64,000 nt of DNA from Haliotis asinina (GCF_037392515.1 NC_090280.1:74016504-74080503); one strand, 5' to 3'. Positions 11,301-24,002 are shown, numbered from the stretch's first letter. A program made the numbers and translations. Notes: generated by a model from the letters alone, not told the origin.

Positions 11301-13094
11301 TTTCCCCTTTCATTCTCCTACATACGCCCAAGTGAGCAACTAGACAGATGGATAACAGATATGTTTCAGCTGCAACTGTGTATAGGGACATTATGAAACT
11401 TTAAGTTCAACCTGAATATGACGCTAAGGTATTACAACATGTCCAAGGGAAAATTGCTTTAAGCCACATCTTTCACTTATGTCAGTAATGAACAAACATG
11501 ACCAATTATATCATCACAATGTGACAATGGAACGAAAGCGGATCCGCACGGATTCGCAGGTCGGGAAGACCGTTTTGCACGATATGGGCACGTGCACCTT
11601 AATGTGCATCATACTACGTAGGTATGATTTAATGTTGCGAATAAAAGTTACAATACCTGCTCAAAACGGATCTGTATTGTCCGTTGTGTGTAAAATTGCC
11701 TTCGGTACACATGTAAACAAATGGGAGAGCGCTCGCCGATTGAGTTGAAGCCGAAACTGCCAAAACACAAAACAACAATTTCAAGCTGTGGCAAAAACGG
11801 CCATATTAGTGGACTGTCTGATATTCTGTACGTTCAAAAGTTGATATATTTTCACAAAGCGATTTTGACATGTTTACATATTTTTGTGCAAGTCTATGGA
11901 ACCTTGGCATAAAATGATGATTAGTTTGATAAACAGTCTATTACAGTTTCCAGCCCAACAAAAGGTGTTTAAATCAACAGTCGTGAAGACATAGAAAATT
12001 TCACCAAGTGTCGATTGATATGAATTTTATCAATACGAGTTGATAAACATGCAAATATCCGTGTCTTGCCAAGGATGGTTTTACTTGTATGAGCCTGTGT
12101 TGATATTACTGATATCAGTATACACGGGGGTGAGATGCTGCTTATCATGAACAATCATTCATTAGTTTTCAACAAAAATGTACTTCTCCGAACACGAACG
12201 TCAATGAGTTCAGTGAGTTAATTTTACACTGCACTTAGCAATATTCTAGCGATATAGACTGCAAGTCCTGGCAAAATCGCTTTGTGAAAATGCGAACATG
12301 AGTTGTCCACACATACTTTGAGTTCCGTTCTTGGCCTTACAGAGGGCGGTGTAAACGTGGTGGGCCCTTATTCTCCAAACGTTCGAAGCTCTAAGAATTC
12401 GTACCTTTGATCGTAGCCAATGTCTTAAGAATGGGCTTACCAAGTTTGTAATGTTACGAACGTTTCGAGAATAGCCTGGATGGATATTAGAACGAAGTTT
12501 ATCATCAAAAACTGTGTTGGACTGGAAATAGTGCTTGTGTGTCATTTTGTATGACAGTAGATTATGTACAATGCCCTGACTCACAATGCTATGACGTCAT
12601 ATACGTGATGACGTCGCAAAGCTATGTACTCTCCAATTTTGTAGAATATATTATTTTTTTAACCAGTTAGAACCTACTGAACTCCTCCATCCCATCCGCC
12701 CCTACTACGATCCACCAACTCCGATCCACCAATGAGTACCATTGCACGTGCATTTTGTGTAGAGTGCGTTTTACCGATTCTCTACAGACGTAATTGTAAC
12801 GTTACGTTTTGTTCAACGGTTCTTTCTCTCAAACATTCTGTCATCGGCAGCCATTCCCCCGCATGTTTTGATGCAGCATGCACTGATTTGTGTCAAATAT
12901 TTTCATAAAGTTCAACATTTTCAAGTGTCAAGTTTCTGTTTTTGAATGGTGTATACCGTAGGTAGTGTCATGTTTAACCTTGCACGAAGCATAGCCACCG
13001 GAGTGTAAATACGTTTTCATAAGAGAGTCGGCAAAATGGAATGTACACAAAGGATGACGAGGAAGGCGAGACAGACTGAGGATGGCAGCAGAGT
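11300..13094. other. no gene seen; old repeat traces
   Basis: Contains the 11.7-kb counterpart of 1550-1790 and an inverted 22-bp match, ATTTTCACAAAGCGATTTTG near 11850 against CAAAATCGCTTTGTGAAAAT near 12270, perhaps the ends of a MITE. Confidence 0.4.
12591..12615. promoter_or_regulatory. two CRE-like palindromes
   Basis: ATGACGTCAT at 12591-12600 is a perfect CREB/ATF site. ATGACGTCGC follows 7 bp later, in a 25-bp inverted arrangement. No promoter is recognised nearby, so a chance or repeat origin is possible. Confidence 0.25.
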
Positions 13095-13106
13095 CCTTTG
13101 ATAAGT

Positions 13107-13374
13107 GAGTGAGTGAGTGAGTGAGTTTAGTTTTACGCCGCAATATTACAGCTATATGGCGGCGGTCTGTAAATAATCGAGTCTGAACCAGACAATCCAG
13201 TGATCAACAACATGAGCATCGATCTGCGCAATTGGGAACCGATGACATGTGTCAACCAAGTCAGCGAGTCTGACCACCCGATCCCGTTAGTCGCCTCTTG
13301 CGACAAGCACAGTCGCCTTTTATGGCAAGCATGGGTTGCTGAAGGCCTATTCTACCCCGGGACCTTCACGGGTC
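13107..13374 (-). mobile_element. SINE B, full length with target-site duplication
   Basis: CCTTTGATAAGT flanks both ends (13095-13106, 13375-13386). This fixes the family limits: from ACCCGTGAAGGTCCCGGG-like head (read on the minus strand) to the GCGGCGTAAAACTAAACTCA tail plus (CTCA)n. Confidence 0.85.
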
Positions 13375-13432
13375 CCTTTGATAAGTACTTGCGTGTATTC
13401 CTGATACTTCTCAGATGAAAGAATATACGTAT

Positions 13433-13502
13433 AGTTGAGTGACAGAGTGAGCGAATATGGTTTTACGTCGCTTTTAGCAATGTTTCAGCAATGGCGAGAT
13501 GA
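13433..13502 (-). repeat. SINE A tail fragment
   Basis: GTTTTACGTCGCTTTTAGCA only; lies just past a SINE B. Confidence 0.5.
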
Positions 13503-13559
13503 GCTTAACAAATTGTGCCAATATGTGTAAGAGGTCTAATCAGAAGGCATACTTTATAA

Positions 13560-14300
13560 ACATCCATGTGTTGACATCTTCAAAACAATCTGGCATATAC
13601 TGGAGTGTGATGTTAGTGTCCTGGTAAGAATTAGAAACTGTTTGTAATCAGCATGTTGATGACACTGGACATTGTGGTCATCGTTTCACATACAATGCAA
13701 AATGAAAATTAAAGGCCCTATCACATTACCCTGCGAGACTCCACACTTGACCATGACTTCCTTCAAGTACGATCCATCAATGAAGACGGATTGTTACCAA
13801 GAAGTGATATAGGATTGCAACCACCTTAAGGCGGTCTCTGCAATACCTAGCTTGTGATGTCTTTTAGCGTCATTTAGAAGTTGTCGTAGATAATCAAGAT
13901 AGTCTATGGATTATCTTGTTTAATCTTTTCCACACAACGTTTCGAGATCATTACAGATCCCTTCGTCATGTGAGCTGACCTTGTGGAAATTCATCAGGTG
14001 AACTGATGAAGGGATCTACCGTTGTGTGGAAAGGATTAAAGATTACTCCATAAGATATCTTGGCCAGTACCAAACTTGATCCTCAGGGAATTTGCAGTGA
14101 TCAACAGTGATCAAGCAGCACTAAAAGCACCCTGTCGTCAACCTTCAGTCGCAGATCACTGGGCATCTTGAGGAGAGCTGTTTCGGTGCAGTGACGATAA
14201 TTTTTCAGCTGATCTGAATCCAACGTTGATTCCTTCAACAGAGGTTTCACGGCTGCTAAATTTAAGGCAGCAGGAACAATATGCAGGTGAAAAGGCTGAT
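13560..14300 (-). mobile_element. LINE reverse-transcriptase fragment with a nested insertion
   Basis: Minus-strand frames read VKPLLKESTLDSDQLKNYR, TETALLKMPSDLRLKVDD and LLVLLDHC. After an interruption of ~210 bp (13880-14092) they continue with RHHKLGIAETALRWLQSYI, VFIDGSYLKEVMVKCGVSQG and NVIGPLIFILYV. These are consecutive reverse-transcriptase blocks of the CR1/L2-like kind. The NYRPVSN block after NYR is partly deleted. Confidence 0.75.
13880..14092. mobile_element. Penelope-like terminal fragment, inverted pair
   Basis: TTTCCACACAACGTTTCGAG on the plus strand and GTTGTGTGGAAAGGATTAAA further on form two facing copies of the same sequence, each with GATCCCTTCGTCA or TGATGAAGGGATC. The orientation-corrected motif TGACGA - GGGATC loop GATCTC - GAAAC resembles a hammerhead core, as known at the ends of Penelope-like elements. 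It sits inside the LINE fragment above. The family call is from motif memory only. Confidence 0.4.
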
Positions 14301-15546
14301 GTACCACCATATGTTATGACTGACACTTGTTGTGAAATGTATATTAATTCCAGACTGCAATTAGGAGATAAACCTACTGTATTTTAGAATTACAGACAGT
14401 TCACAGGAATTGTAATAACTTTTATTTAATTCGAATGCGTCAGCATGTTTAAATTTACTAGGCTGCTGACGAAAAGTTGCATTTGGGCGGGGAAATTTCC
14501 ATGAGGATGCAACAGAACAAGAGAGTGTATTGTTGTCATTAGTACGGTAAGGTAATCAACTGTACTTCCATTATACTACTTCAGGTCAAGCAGTGTTAAT
14601 GGATAGGCGATACACATGTGTTGGGCAATTTCCTGGCGTTATTGTGTATTTGAAGGACGAGAGTTCATTTCACCGAGATGGCGTTAGCCAGTCGGAGATT
14701 TTGGGTGTACAATGTAATCGTGACTGGGCTAAATATTAGCCCAGAAATTTTACTTTTGAGAATGTTACTTTCCACTAAACAGATAGGGTTTATGAAAATT
14801 TTACAGCTTCTGTAATTGTACTCTACTACCGCTAAATTTGAAACAGCACACCACAGACCATATAATAGATCTAGTATCTGAGAAAACGTATGTCATAAAA
14901 ATATAATTTTGTTTTAACTGTTTATGTATCTGGACAGGTTTTCCTTCATCGTTTAATGTTAATTCATCTTCCGCTACAGTGTCAGTGAACATGGCGTCAT
15001 CGAAATAGTGTAAATCATTGTATGACCTCTTCAAACAGGGACAGTCTTAGTCTGTGACTTCATAGACATGTGGTATATAGAAATAGGACCGTGTGTGTTG
15101 TAAACGCTTACAAAATAGTGTGTAAATACCATTTTCTTATGAAACGGAACTGGTATTTGGTGTAACCTTAGTTGTTTGTAGTGTCTCTTTTCACTTTCAC
15201 AGAGAAAAGTCGGATTGGCTGAAAAGTTTGTTAATGTCTGAATTGGTTAATGAGTCTCATGTTTCGGTTTGATGCATTGTATCCATGTGGAGAACTGATA
15301 GCGGGCCTTGGCGTGATCAACGCTTTTGCCATTAAGCTACCCCGCGTGGCTGTGTGTATGAGATGATAAAAATAACTTGACAAGCATATCATGTGTACTG
15401 ATGTCTTAATTTTATTGTACCAAACTCCACATCAAAATATTTCTCAAATGCTAACTTGTAATGGGTCTGATGAAAAAAACATTGTTGACTTGTGTACCAT
15501 GATCTTACACCAACAATAACAAACAGTAGTTTCTTACTACCTCTAC
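14300..15546. other. no gene seen
   Basis: AT-rich; only one SINE A head fragment (15268-15352). Confidence 0.5.
15268..15352 (-). repeat. SINE A head fragment
   Basis: Minus-strand GGTAGCTTAATGGCAAAAGC; no tail. Confidence 0.5.
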
Positions 15547-15653
15547 AGACCCGTGAAGGTCCCGGGGTAGAATAGGCCTTCAGCAACCCAGCAACCCATG
15601 CTTGTCATAAAGGGCGACTCAGCTTGTCGTAAGAGGCGACTAACGGGATCGCT
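15547..15653 (+). mobile_element. SINE B head fragment
   Basis: Begins GACCCGTGAAGGTCCCGGGG and stops after GACTAACGGGATCG; the 3' two thirds are missing. Confidence 0.7.
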
Positions 15654-16146
15654 TCTGAGAACCCTTCGTTAGACATTTTGAACCATGCAATCAAACAATG
15701 AATGGTTCCTTGAAGCAACCAGATTTCAGATTTCTGAACCAGTTATTCTACCACTTTCATACCTTCTGCAACTCTTTTGTAACGTGATGCCACAGTTCTC
15801 ACAAAAGACCTAACATCATTTTTAAGACTTAAATAAGATATGTTTATCTGAATACTGTGCTCAATTGTACTGAGAGTTTTGAAAGAAGAATTGGTGCATA
15901 TTTGAGAGTTGAACTGATCAAACTTACTTCAGAATTGTTCTGAGATCCAGAAGCAAAGGCATCATGTGCCAGATGATTTGATTTCAACATGATTGTAAAA
16001 CCTTACATGGGGATACTCTGTGCAGAGCACATAAGTAAACACACAGAATAGAATCTGATTAACTGGGCCTGCCTTGTCTTTAAGCTACAAAAGAACACTA
16101 AGCTGCCACCAATGTTTACCAACGTGTTTGTTTCTTGTTTCAATCC

Positions 16147-16290
16147 TGCTCCATAACTGCTATATGATGGCAGCTTGTAAATAATTGAATCTGGACCAGA
16201 CAATCCAGTGACCAACACTGTTCTATCCAAGTGGGATATGATGACCAAGTCAGTGGGCCTGACCTCCCGATGATGTTATTCACTTCTTGT
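16147..16290 (-). mobile_element. SINE B core fragment
   Basis: GACCAGACAATCCAGTGACC and neighbouring blocks, diverged; ~270 bp downstream of the PRDM9-like stop codon. Confidence 0.55.
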
Positions 16291-16557
16291 GACCAGTATA
16301 GATTTCTGTAGAACCAATTCTAACCCAGAGCTTCATGAGTCCATGAGTGGTTGAAGGGAACATAAACGTGGCTATTATTATCAACCCAACATATACACAA
16401 GAGCTGGGAAAAGTACCATGAGGGTACCTGATCTCATGAGTTGCCTGAGGACCAATTCTAAACCAGATCTTCAAAGATCACTTCCCCTCATGTCTTGTGG
16501 CTGTAGACTTTATGACCTTCAACACCTACTGCAACAGTAAGTCCCAACTCAGCTCCA

Positions 16558-19500
16558 TCAACTGTGAGAGCGCATGTGTGTTTGAAGATTTCCAGACTGA
16601 GTAAAAGCCTTTCCACATTGACTACACTGATATGGCCGATCTCCACTGTGAGATCTCATGTGTACATGCAGGTGACTTGACGTTGTGAAAGCCTTCTCAC
16701 AAACACTGCACTGATGAGGCCGAACACCAGTGTGGCATCTCAAATGTTTCTGCAGACCACCAGACTCTGAAAAAGCCTTCTCACATACAGTACACTGGTA
16801 TGGTTTTTCACCACTGTGACACCTCATGTGTCTCTGCAGGTCTCCAGAGGTTGTGAATGCCTTTTCACACTCACTGCACTGGTAAGGCTTGACTCCATTG
16901 TGACACCTGATGTGTCTTTGAAGGTCACTGGACTTAGAGAATGCCTTCCCACACTCGTTACATGGGAAAGGCTTGACACCAGTGTGGCTCCTTAAGTGCG
17001 TTTGTAGGTTACCTGACTGTCTAAATGATTTACCACACACTGTACATCGATAGGGCCAGACACTAGAATGACACATCATGTGTTTCTGAAGGTAACTTGA
17101 CAATGGAAACGCCTTTCCACACTGACTACATTCAAAAGGCTTGGCTCCACTGTGGCAACTCATGTGTGCTTGAAGGTTACTTGGTCTCGTGAACGTCTTG
17201 TCACATTCACTACATTGATGAGGCTTGATGTCACTATGACACCTCATGTGAGAGGTCAGGTCGCTTGATGTTATAAACGTTTTACCACATTCACCACACA
17301 GATAAGGTCTGACGGCAGTATGACTCTTCATGTGAGTCTTTAAGTCACTTGTTTCAGCAAATGCTATTCCACACTCACTACACTTATACGGCTTGACGCC
17401 TATGTGACAACGCAAGTGCTTTTGCAAGTAACTTGATCGGGTAAACGTCTTGTCACACTCACTGCAGGGGTAAGGTCTCGCTCCACTGTGAAGTAACATG
17501 TGTCGCTGAAGGTCGCTGGATTGTGTGAACGCTTTTCCACACTCGCCACATGGAAAAGGCTTAACTCCACTATGGTATTTCATGTGCATCTTCAGGTGAC
17601 TTAATTGTTTGAATTCCTTCCCACACTGCCCACACTGGTAGCGCCGGATTCCAGGGGAACCATTGTCCTGTTTCATTGGCACCATCGATGCCCCATCGCC
17701 CCCAGCACTATTGGCACTTTCAGTGTTGCCACGGTTACTGTTCTGGTTCTCCAGTTCCTTTCCAAGGTCGGAGCTGTTAATGCCCTGAGTGTTCACTATG
17801 AACCTCAACTGAGCTGTCAGTTTTCCTTTGTGCATTTTCTTTAAGTGTTTCCATAAGAACAACACAGTTGAGAACCCGAGGTCACAGTTGTCACATGGGT
17901 AGCTTTCTGGAAAGAGATTCGCAAAACATATAAGAATGCATAAGAATGGCGAAAACAGGTAATAAACTACTAGTATAAATGAAGTCGCTTACTTCAGTCA
18001 ACTGTTCTAAATTAGATTTTGCCGAATATTCCATACTGGTTCAAGATACGGTTTACACATGACCTGATGTATTGTAAAACAAATTTGTATGTCTTGATAA
18101 TCAAAACACAATGAAAATTGGTGAACAAAACTTTACACCAAAAGTGAGTGAGTGAGTGAGTGAGTGAGTGAGTGAGTGAGTGAGTGAGTGAGTGAGTGAG
18201 TGAGTGAGTGAGTGAGTGAGTGAGTGAGTGAGTGAGTGAGTGTGGAGCTTATCCTCTTCATTATATTCACAGATTTATGGCAATGCCAGAATCTGGACTC
18301 ACTGACAACAAATCCACACATATTATAAAACACTTTCAAATTTAGCTCATTTATAACATCCTCATGCTATTTTATAAAAAATCTACTGGCAACTTGAAGT
18401 TCACCACCATCAGGGCCAAAACTAAATGTGGACACTTTTCACTTCAAAAGAGACTGAGAGAACAATTTACAGCAATTTCACAGACAGCTTTCACTTTTCC
18501 TGACAGGCTACCCAAGATAACAGATTTTTTTCCGTAAGTGGGCATGGTGGGGTAGGTGGTTATGGTGTTCACTCGTCATGCCAAATGCTGAGTTCGATTC
18601 CCCAGTGCTCCTGCCGTGACATTACTGGAATATTGCTGAAAGTGGCACAAAACAATACTCAGTCACTCACTCTTTGTGTAAGTGGGTTACCTTGACTTGG
18701 TGGCAGTTTGAGCTGTCTCTCAATACCGAGTTCCTTCCCATACTTGTGTCCGTACCATACAAGCAGCTCGGAACCAACACCAATCTTCTTGTACACTCTG
18801 TAGTAGATATGACCTTTGTATTGAAAGGCTATCAGATTCTGTTCCTCCTCTGTACGAGCACAGTTGACATATCTCATCCAGTTGGCGGTGCTGCAGTTGT
18901 GGCCGTCCACAAAGTGGGAAGGTTGTCCATCAGTGTGTATCTGAATGAAAATGAATGTAAAATTGTATCACAACATTGCACAGAGAAGTAAATGTTACAT
19001 AACGTTTGCTTCTGAAAACATTTCTTACCATGTCTCTAGAGACAACCATACATCAATTTTTGTACAGGTGAATGACCTTAGACATGTAATGATAATGAAA
19101 ATATCCCCAGTACTTTCAGTATCTAAACATGATGTTCCAAAAATTCAACTTCCTTTACCAGAGAGACAGGCTCGCTGAGTTGGTTGACACGTGTCATCGG
19201 TTCCCAATTGATCAGATCAATGCTTATACTGTCAATCACTGGATTGTCTGGTCCAGACTTGATATAATATTTACAGGCTGCCACCATATAGCAGAAATAC
19301 TGGTGAGTGCAGCGTAAAACTAAACCCACTCACTCACTCACTTTATCAGAGAGACCTGTGAAGATCTGGGTTAGAATTGGTCTTCAGTAACCCATGCTTG
19401 TCATAAGAGGTGACAAACAGGATCAAGTGGTCTGGGCTGATGGTTGATACATGTCATTAGACCCCAGTTGTGTGGATTGATGCTCATGTTGGTGACCACT

Positions 19501-22500
19501 GGATTGTCTGGTCCAGACTTGATTATATACAAACAGTTACAGCTAGACTATATTCGCAGAGTCAGTCAGTAGTCACTCTTTTATCGGTTTCCATACTGGG
19601 CATGTTGCTACTGTATCAGGTGTGGAGTAGACTCAAGTCATGCAACTCTGTGAGTCTTAGATGTTTCCAGGTTTGCTAAACCACAAGAATGGTTTAGCTC
19701 AAAATTGACCATACCCACGAAGATGTGGCTTAGAACTGATAATCAACAACCCATGCTTGTCATAAAAGGCGACTAATGTGATCGGGTGGTCAGGCTTGCT
19801 GACTTGGTTGATACGAGCCATCAAATCCCAGTTGTGTAGATCAATGATCTTGGTGTCAATCACTGGATTATCTGGTCCAGTCTTGATTTAGCTGGAATAT
19901 TGTTGAGTGTGGTGTTTAACAACAAACCAACTGGGAAAATTGTCTGGACAAAGTCACAAGTGTTTCCTTCTTTGTTGAATATGGGTATTGCCTTGTCTAG
20001 AATATCCTTGATATCTCCAGGGTATACATTCTGATAAATCACCACTGCACCCTTGGCGGATCTACTGCTAGATTTTTATTACCTCCCTTTGCTGGCTCCG
20101 CATTCTCACAGTAGCCCCCATTACAACTAAGCTTGCTCACAGTGCAACTCAGATTTGAAGGAAATCATAGAGACAAACTGTCAGGTCTGAAACTTTAAAA
20201 AAATATATGCAAGACTTCCTTCTGCCTCTTTCAGAGTTCCTCTGCATGAATTGTGTTTCCAAGTTTAATTGCTTAGAAAATTTAAAAAGTGACACTGTGT
20301 TGTGATTGGTATGCTCAACTTCGCATCGTAAGCACCTGATTGGATAAAAAGCCAGCCAAGGGAGGTAATAAAATTATTGGGCCGAGCCATAGATGCATCC
20401 AGAGAATAGTGGATATTTATCGGAACATATACATTGCAGATATTGAGGATGTGTCAAGAAACATGGCCAGTCAAAATCTTGACTTGATTTTGACAAAAGG
20501 TCACAAGTCTCTGTTACACCAAGGGAAGCAACTCTGCACCTGAAGAGGGCTAACCAGGCTTTGTAACTCTGCGAACTAAGTGTAACATTGCAACAATGAC
20601 TGTGAGACAAACTCTTTAAACAGGGTTACAATACATTTTGCAGTACAAGGCTGACAACAGGATTGTCCACACAAATGTATTGTTCATTATGGTTTATTCA
20701 TAGTACGAACTGTACTGTTATCCAGACAGGTTATTAGGTTTCAGTTTGTGTACTTGCGAACAGTTTGCAAAAACAAACCTGACATTAGCGACACCTTACT
20801 TTGCTCAAGAATGAAAAAGGCATGTGGTTTCACCAAGTGCGGGGTTCAAAGTGAAATTGTAGTTAGTTTGTTCCGATATGTTGGTTAGGCCTTGAGATTA
20901 GTGTCATTTGGGTGTTAGATTGTTTGACAGAGGTTTAGTGTAAAAGAAAGTTAGGAAGGTAAGATATTGTATAATACAATAAAACGTAAATTAAAAAATA
21001 TTAAGTTCTGATCTTGTGGGTTCATTTTTATATCACAACTTGTACAAAACATACCGACCACAAGGCCTTTGGTTTAGTGTATGAAAATTTACTTCCATGA
21101 TGGCTGTCTAGCAGAGAAATGCATAGACTTTTGACAAAACGATTTGATTTCTAGACATTTGAAGAAAGATTTAAAAGGGTTAGTAATATGACATTACAAA
21201 ACAGAAAATACCAAATTTTGGAGCTGCATCATGGTATGCCAAACCGAAGGCAGATTACTGCAGTTCTACTAATACCAAAGGGTACTGTTTTACCGCTACC
21301 ATTAAACAACCTTTCTGTACAACATCTTACTTGCCAGCTGTATCCTGATCGTTTAGGAGGCTCTTCATTGCTGATGATGTCTCCCTCATATGGACCGAAA
21401 CAGGTTCGTGGAACAAAGTCCTGGTATGTCCAAACTCCAAGACCAGCTCCTGGAATACCCGATTCCTCAATCTCCAGACCAACAGGCAAAGTTTTCCAAG
21501 CCCTGTCTACACTTCCTGGTCTTTCCTGGAATATTCAAGGGACAAGTATTGATTCATGTCAAATACATGACAAACTATCAAATCAGCACTAGTTAATCAT
21601 CATTTGAAAGAAATATTTGGACAATTGAAAATGGAGCTAAAGTACTGATGGAAATAAAAAAAAACACACTTTTTTTACGAATGTATGTCTCCAATTTATG
21701 TAGTTATTGTGTGAAAGTGTGAGATATCTGTTAAACAATGTTCGGCCGAACTACAGTCTCAGAGGTAGGGAGATAGGACACATATAGAAAGGACTTTACT
21801 AAGGAGAGATTAGTGCAGAAATGAAAATGCAGTCCAAAGCGACTTATCTGGAAGAAACCATGACTTTTTGCAAATTAGTGTGCAATGCTTTTCATTACAA
21901 AGGACACTTTTCAAACGCCCATTTTGAAATCAAGACATATCAGTTGAGATAAGATAATCCTATAGGCAAAGAAACTGGGGACGAAAACAGCATGTCATAA
22001 CAGTTTACAAATAATATCCAGAATTGTAGAGGGGTCATGCCACCTATATATTTTCAGACATTTAGTAAGAAGGCTGATTTCAGCTTTTGTGTGGGTATCA
22101 TACTTTATCAAACTTTGTGAAAGAAAAGCATATAAGATGTTAACCAATAGAGCAGACATATTCAACACACATGAAAAAGCATAAAATATCTTTGAGATGA
22201 CCCTTTGTGAATGCAGGCAGCACATGCAATTTCATGCTAGTTGAGTCGACGGCTGTCGCCAGACCTGGTTGAGCAACATGATTGGAATCTATAGTCCAAT
22301 CTACTGTTTTTAGCAGCTATTCGTGATTTTTCTAAGTTTTGCCTGAATTTACAAGCTTAAGTAACCATGTTTTTCTGGATCCAATGACACATCACACTGA
22401 AATCCCACTCAGGCTGATGTGGGTTATTTCGAAATATGCTATTTGCAATTGTGTAATGTTTAGGGGATACCGAAAATAGCCTAAAAACAGTTTGGTCTTT

Positions 22501-23948
22501 TTCCTATTTCTGACAGTACTTTAATGATAAACTTCAGTCTCAACAGATTAGAATTCATTTTCACTTTAGGCAGTCACAATATCATCAATAATTATAAACT
22601 TTAAAAAAATAAAATCCCTTTTACAAAACTTTGACATAATATAGTAATAGTGAGTTATTCTATTTAAGTTTCAGATAGTCGATCAAACAGGTTTAAAAGG
22701 CAAAAATAATCATGATAGATGAATTCAACCAGAGGCTTAACTTACACTAACCTTAACCTACTGTTGATTTCTTGAGAAAATACTGTTACCCAAACTGATT
22801 ATTTGACAGCAGGTTATAACTTGTCATTTCTTCATGTAGATTATAATGTTGTATTTGTAGATGAACGTTTCTTTCACACAGTAGAATCATCTATGTAAAA
22901 GTAAATGACATAGATATGACCATAGACAAATTTTATCTTTTCCACTGAGTCACAAATGTAATTCCACAGAATATGATCAAATCCTCTAAGGAATTTCAAC
23001 TATTAACATGATGAAGATGTATACCTTTACGTCTGTAACCATGATGAGAGGTCCATGCGCAGAACAGTCCCCTTCGTACTCAAGGTTGCAGTCCTCACAA
23101 TCTGAGGAACACAAAAACACTATTGAGTGAGAGAGTGAGTGAGTTTAGTTTTATGCTGCACTCAGCAGTATTCCAGCTACATGGCTGTGATCTGGAAATA
23201 ATCAAGTCTGGACCAGACAATCCAGTGATCAACAGCTTGAGCATCAGTCTGCACAATGGGGAACTGATGACATGTGGCAACCTAGTCAGCAAACCTGACC
23301 ACCTGATCCTGTTAATCGCCTTGTGCGACAAGAATGGTCGCCTTTAGTGGCAAGCATGGATTGCTGAAGACCTACTCTACCCCAGATCTTCACAGGTCAA
23401 CAGGTCAAAAACACTAGTGACGATCTGACTGAGCAAGAAATAGTAAAAGACAGACACAGATGAATTGCAAAAGACAGACACAGATGAATTGCAGTCTAGT
23501 TTGAAAACTAATAAACATAACACAGAGAAAGGGACAGCCAGGTGTGAGAGAAAGCATGGAGACAGCACAGCACAGGTTAATGAATAAACTACTTTCTCAG
23601 CACTTGTGCATGTGCTTCTCAAACACCTGGCTGTGCCTTTCTCTGCACTTCTCCCTCGAATAAACAGTGAACTGTGTCAATATTTTAATGACAGTTTGTT
23701 AAACAGCTGTTTTATTTTTAGGACAAAAACTATGCAAAAACCTTTTGATGTTTTGATCATGATCAGCATTTCGAGTTACACTGCAATTCATTGGTCTGCT
23801 TTTGAGTCAAACTATAGAAAGACTACTTACATAAAAGACTGTCGTCAGTCGGCACCTCCACAACCATGTAGTTACTCCAGAGTCTCTTGCACTCTCCTGG
23901 ATGTGAGCTTTCTACATATGGCTCCTGTTTCAGCAGAAATTCAAGACA
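16558..23948 (-). CDS. PRDM9-like: PRDM9-like histone methyltransferase with SET domain and C2H2 zinc fingers, 5'-incomplete
   Basis: Family role: PRDM9 methylates histone H3 (K4/K36) at sites chosen by its zinc fingers; in vertebrates this places meiotic recombination. Five exons join in frame with GT-AG borders and matching phases: 23948-23831, 23101-23025, 21525-21331, 18940-18691, 17906-16558 (663 codons with stop). In this partial protein residues 41-57 form a C2-CH zinc knuckle (CEDC, then DCSAHGP). Residues 78-205 are the SET domain: [26 protein letters not shown] (Y111), [22 protein letters not shown] and ELLVWYG, whose Tyr193 matches the catalytic Tyr of PRDM9. Residue 216 onward is an isolated finger ([10 protein letters not shown]), as in PRDM9. 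Residues 303-662 are 13 tandem 28-residue C2H2 fingers. Introns hold SINE B copies, a foldback element and a (GTGA)n tract. Exons upstream of 23948 (KRAB, SSXRD) are not identified, so the start is open. The phase agreement at every junction makes a pseudogene unlikely. Confidence 0.9.
18143..18242 (+). repeat. (GTGA)n microsatellite in PRDM9-like intron
   Basis: About 25 units. The unit equals the tail of SINE A/B, and a SINE tail is the likely origin. Confidence 0.97.
18540..18672 (+). mobile_element. SINE A in PRDM9-like intron
   Basis: GGTGGGGTAGGTGGTTATGG and GAGTTCGATTCCCC; its tail ends ~20 bp from the SET exon donor at 18690. Confidence 0.7.
19160..19535 (+). mobile_element. two SINE B copies in tandem
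   Basis: 19160-19343 lacks its head and ends (ACTC)n. 19350-19535 has a head but no tail. They lie in the intron between the SET exons of the PRDM9-like gene. Confidence 0.7.
19716..19935 (+). mobile_element. SINE B, diverged, shortened near its tail
   Basis: CATGCTTGTCATAAAAGGCG and GGATTATCTGGTCCAG are clear; the GACCGCCGCC block is deleted. Confidence 0.65.
19965..20480 (-). repeat. foldback element C, uninterrupted copy
   Basis: About 510 bp with ~120-bp inverted arms (GATATCTCCAGGGTATACAT ... TTACCTCCCTTTGCTGGCT against AGCCAGCCAAGGGAGGTAA ... GCAGATATTGAGGAT). The centre aligns with 10123-10360 in reverse orientation (shared CATGCAGAGG, ATTTTT). It lies in the intron between the two SET exons of the PRDM9-like gene. 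Confidence 0.65.
21526..23024 (-). other. PRDM9-like intron, no other feature seen
   Basis: 1.5-kb intron between the zinc-knuckle and first SET exons; donor GTATAC, acceptor AATATTCCAG. Confidence 0.6.
23125..23398 (-). mobile_element. SINE B, near full length, in PRDM9-like intron
   Basis: GAGTGAGTGAGTTTAGTTTT at the left, CCAGATCTTCACAGGTC at the right; moderately diverged. It begins only ~24 bp from the zinc-knuckle exon acceptor. Confidence 0.8.
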
Positions 23949-24002
23949 CTGCAGGAAAACCTATTTGATCTCAAGTTACCAGATTTTTATACATGCCCTT
24001 CC

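Noticed and set aside
18133-18339. Frame with repeated SLTH peptides
   Set aside because: Translation of (GTGA)n in an intron.
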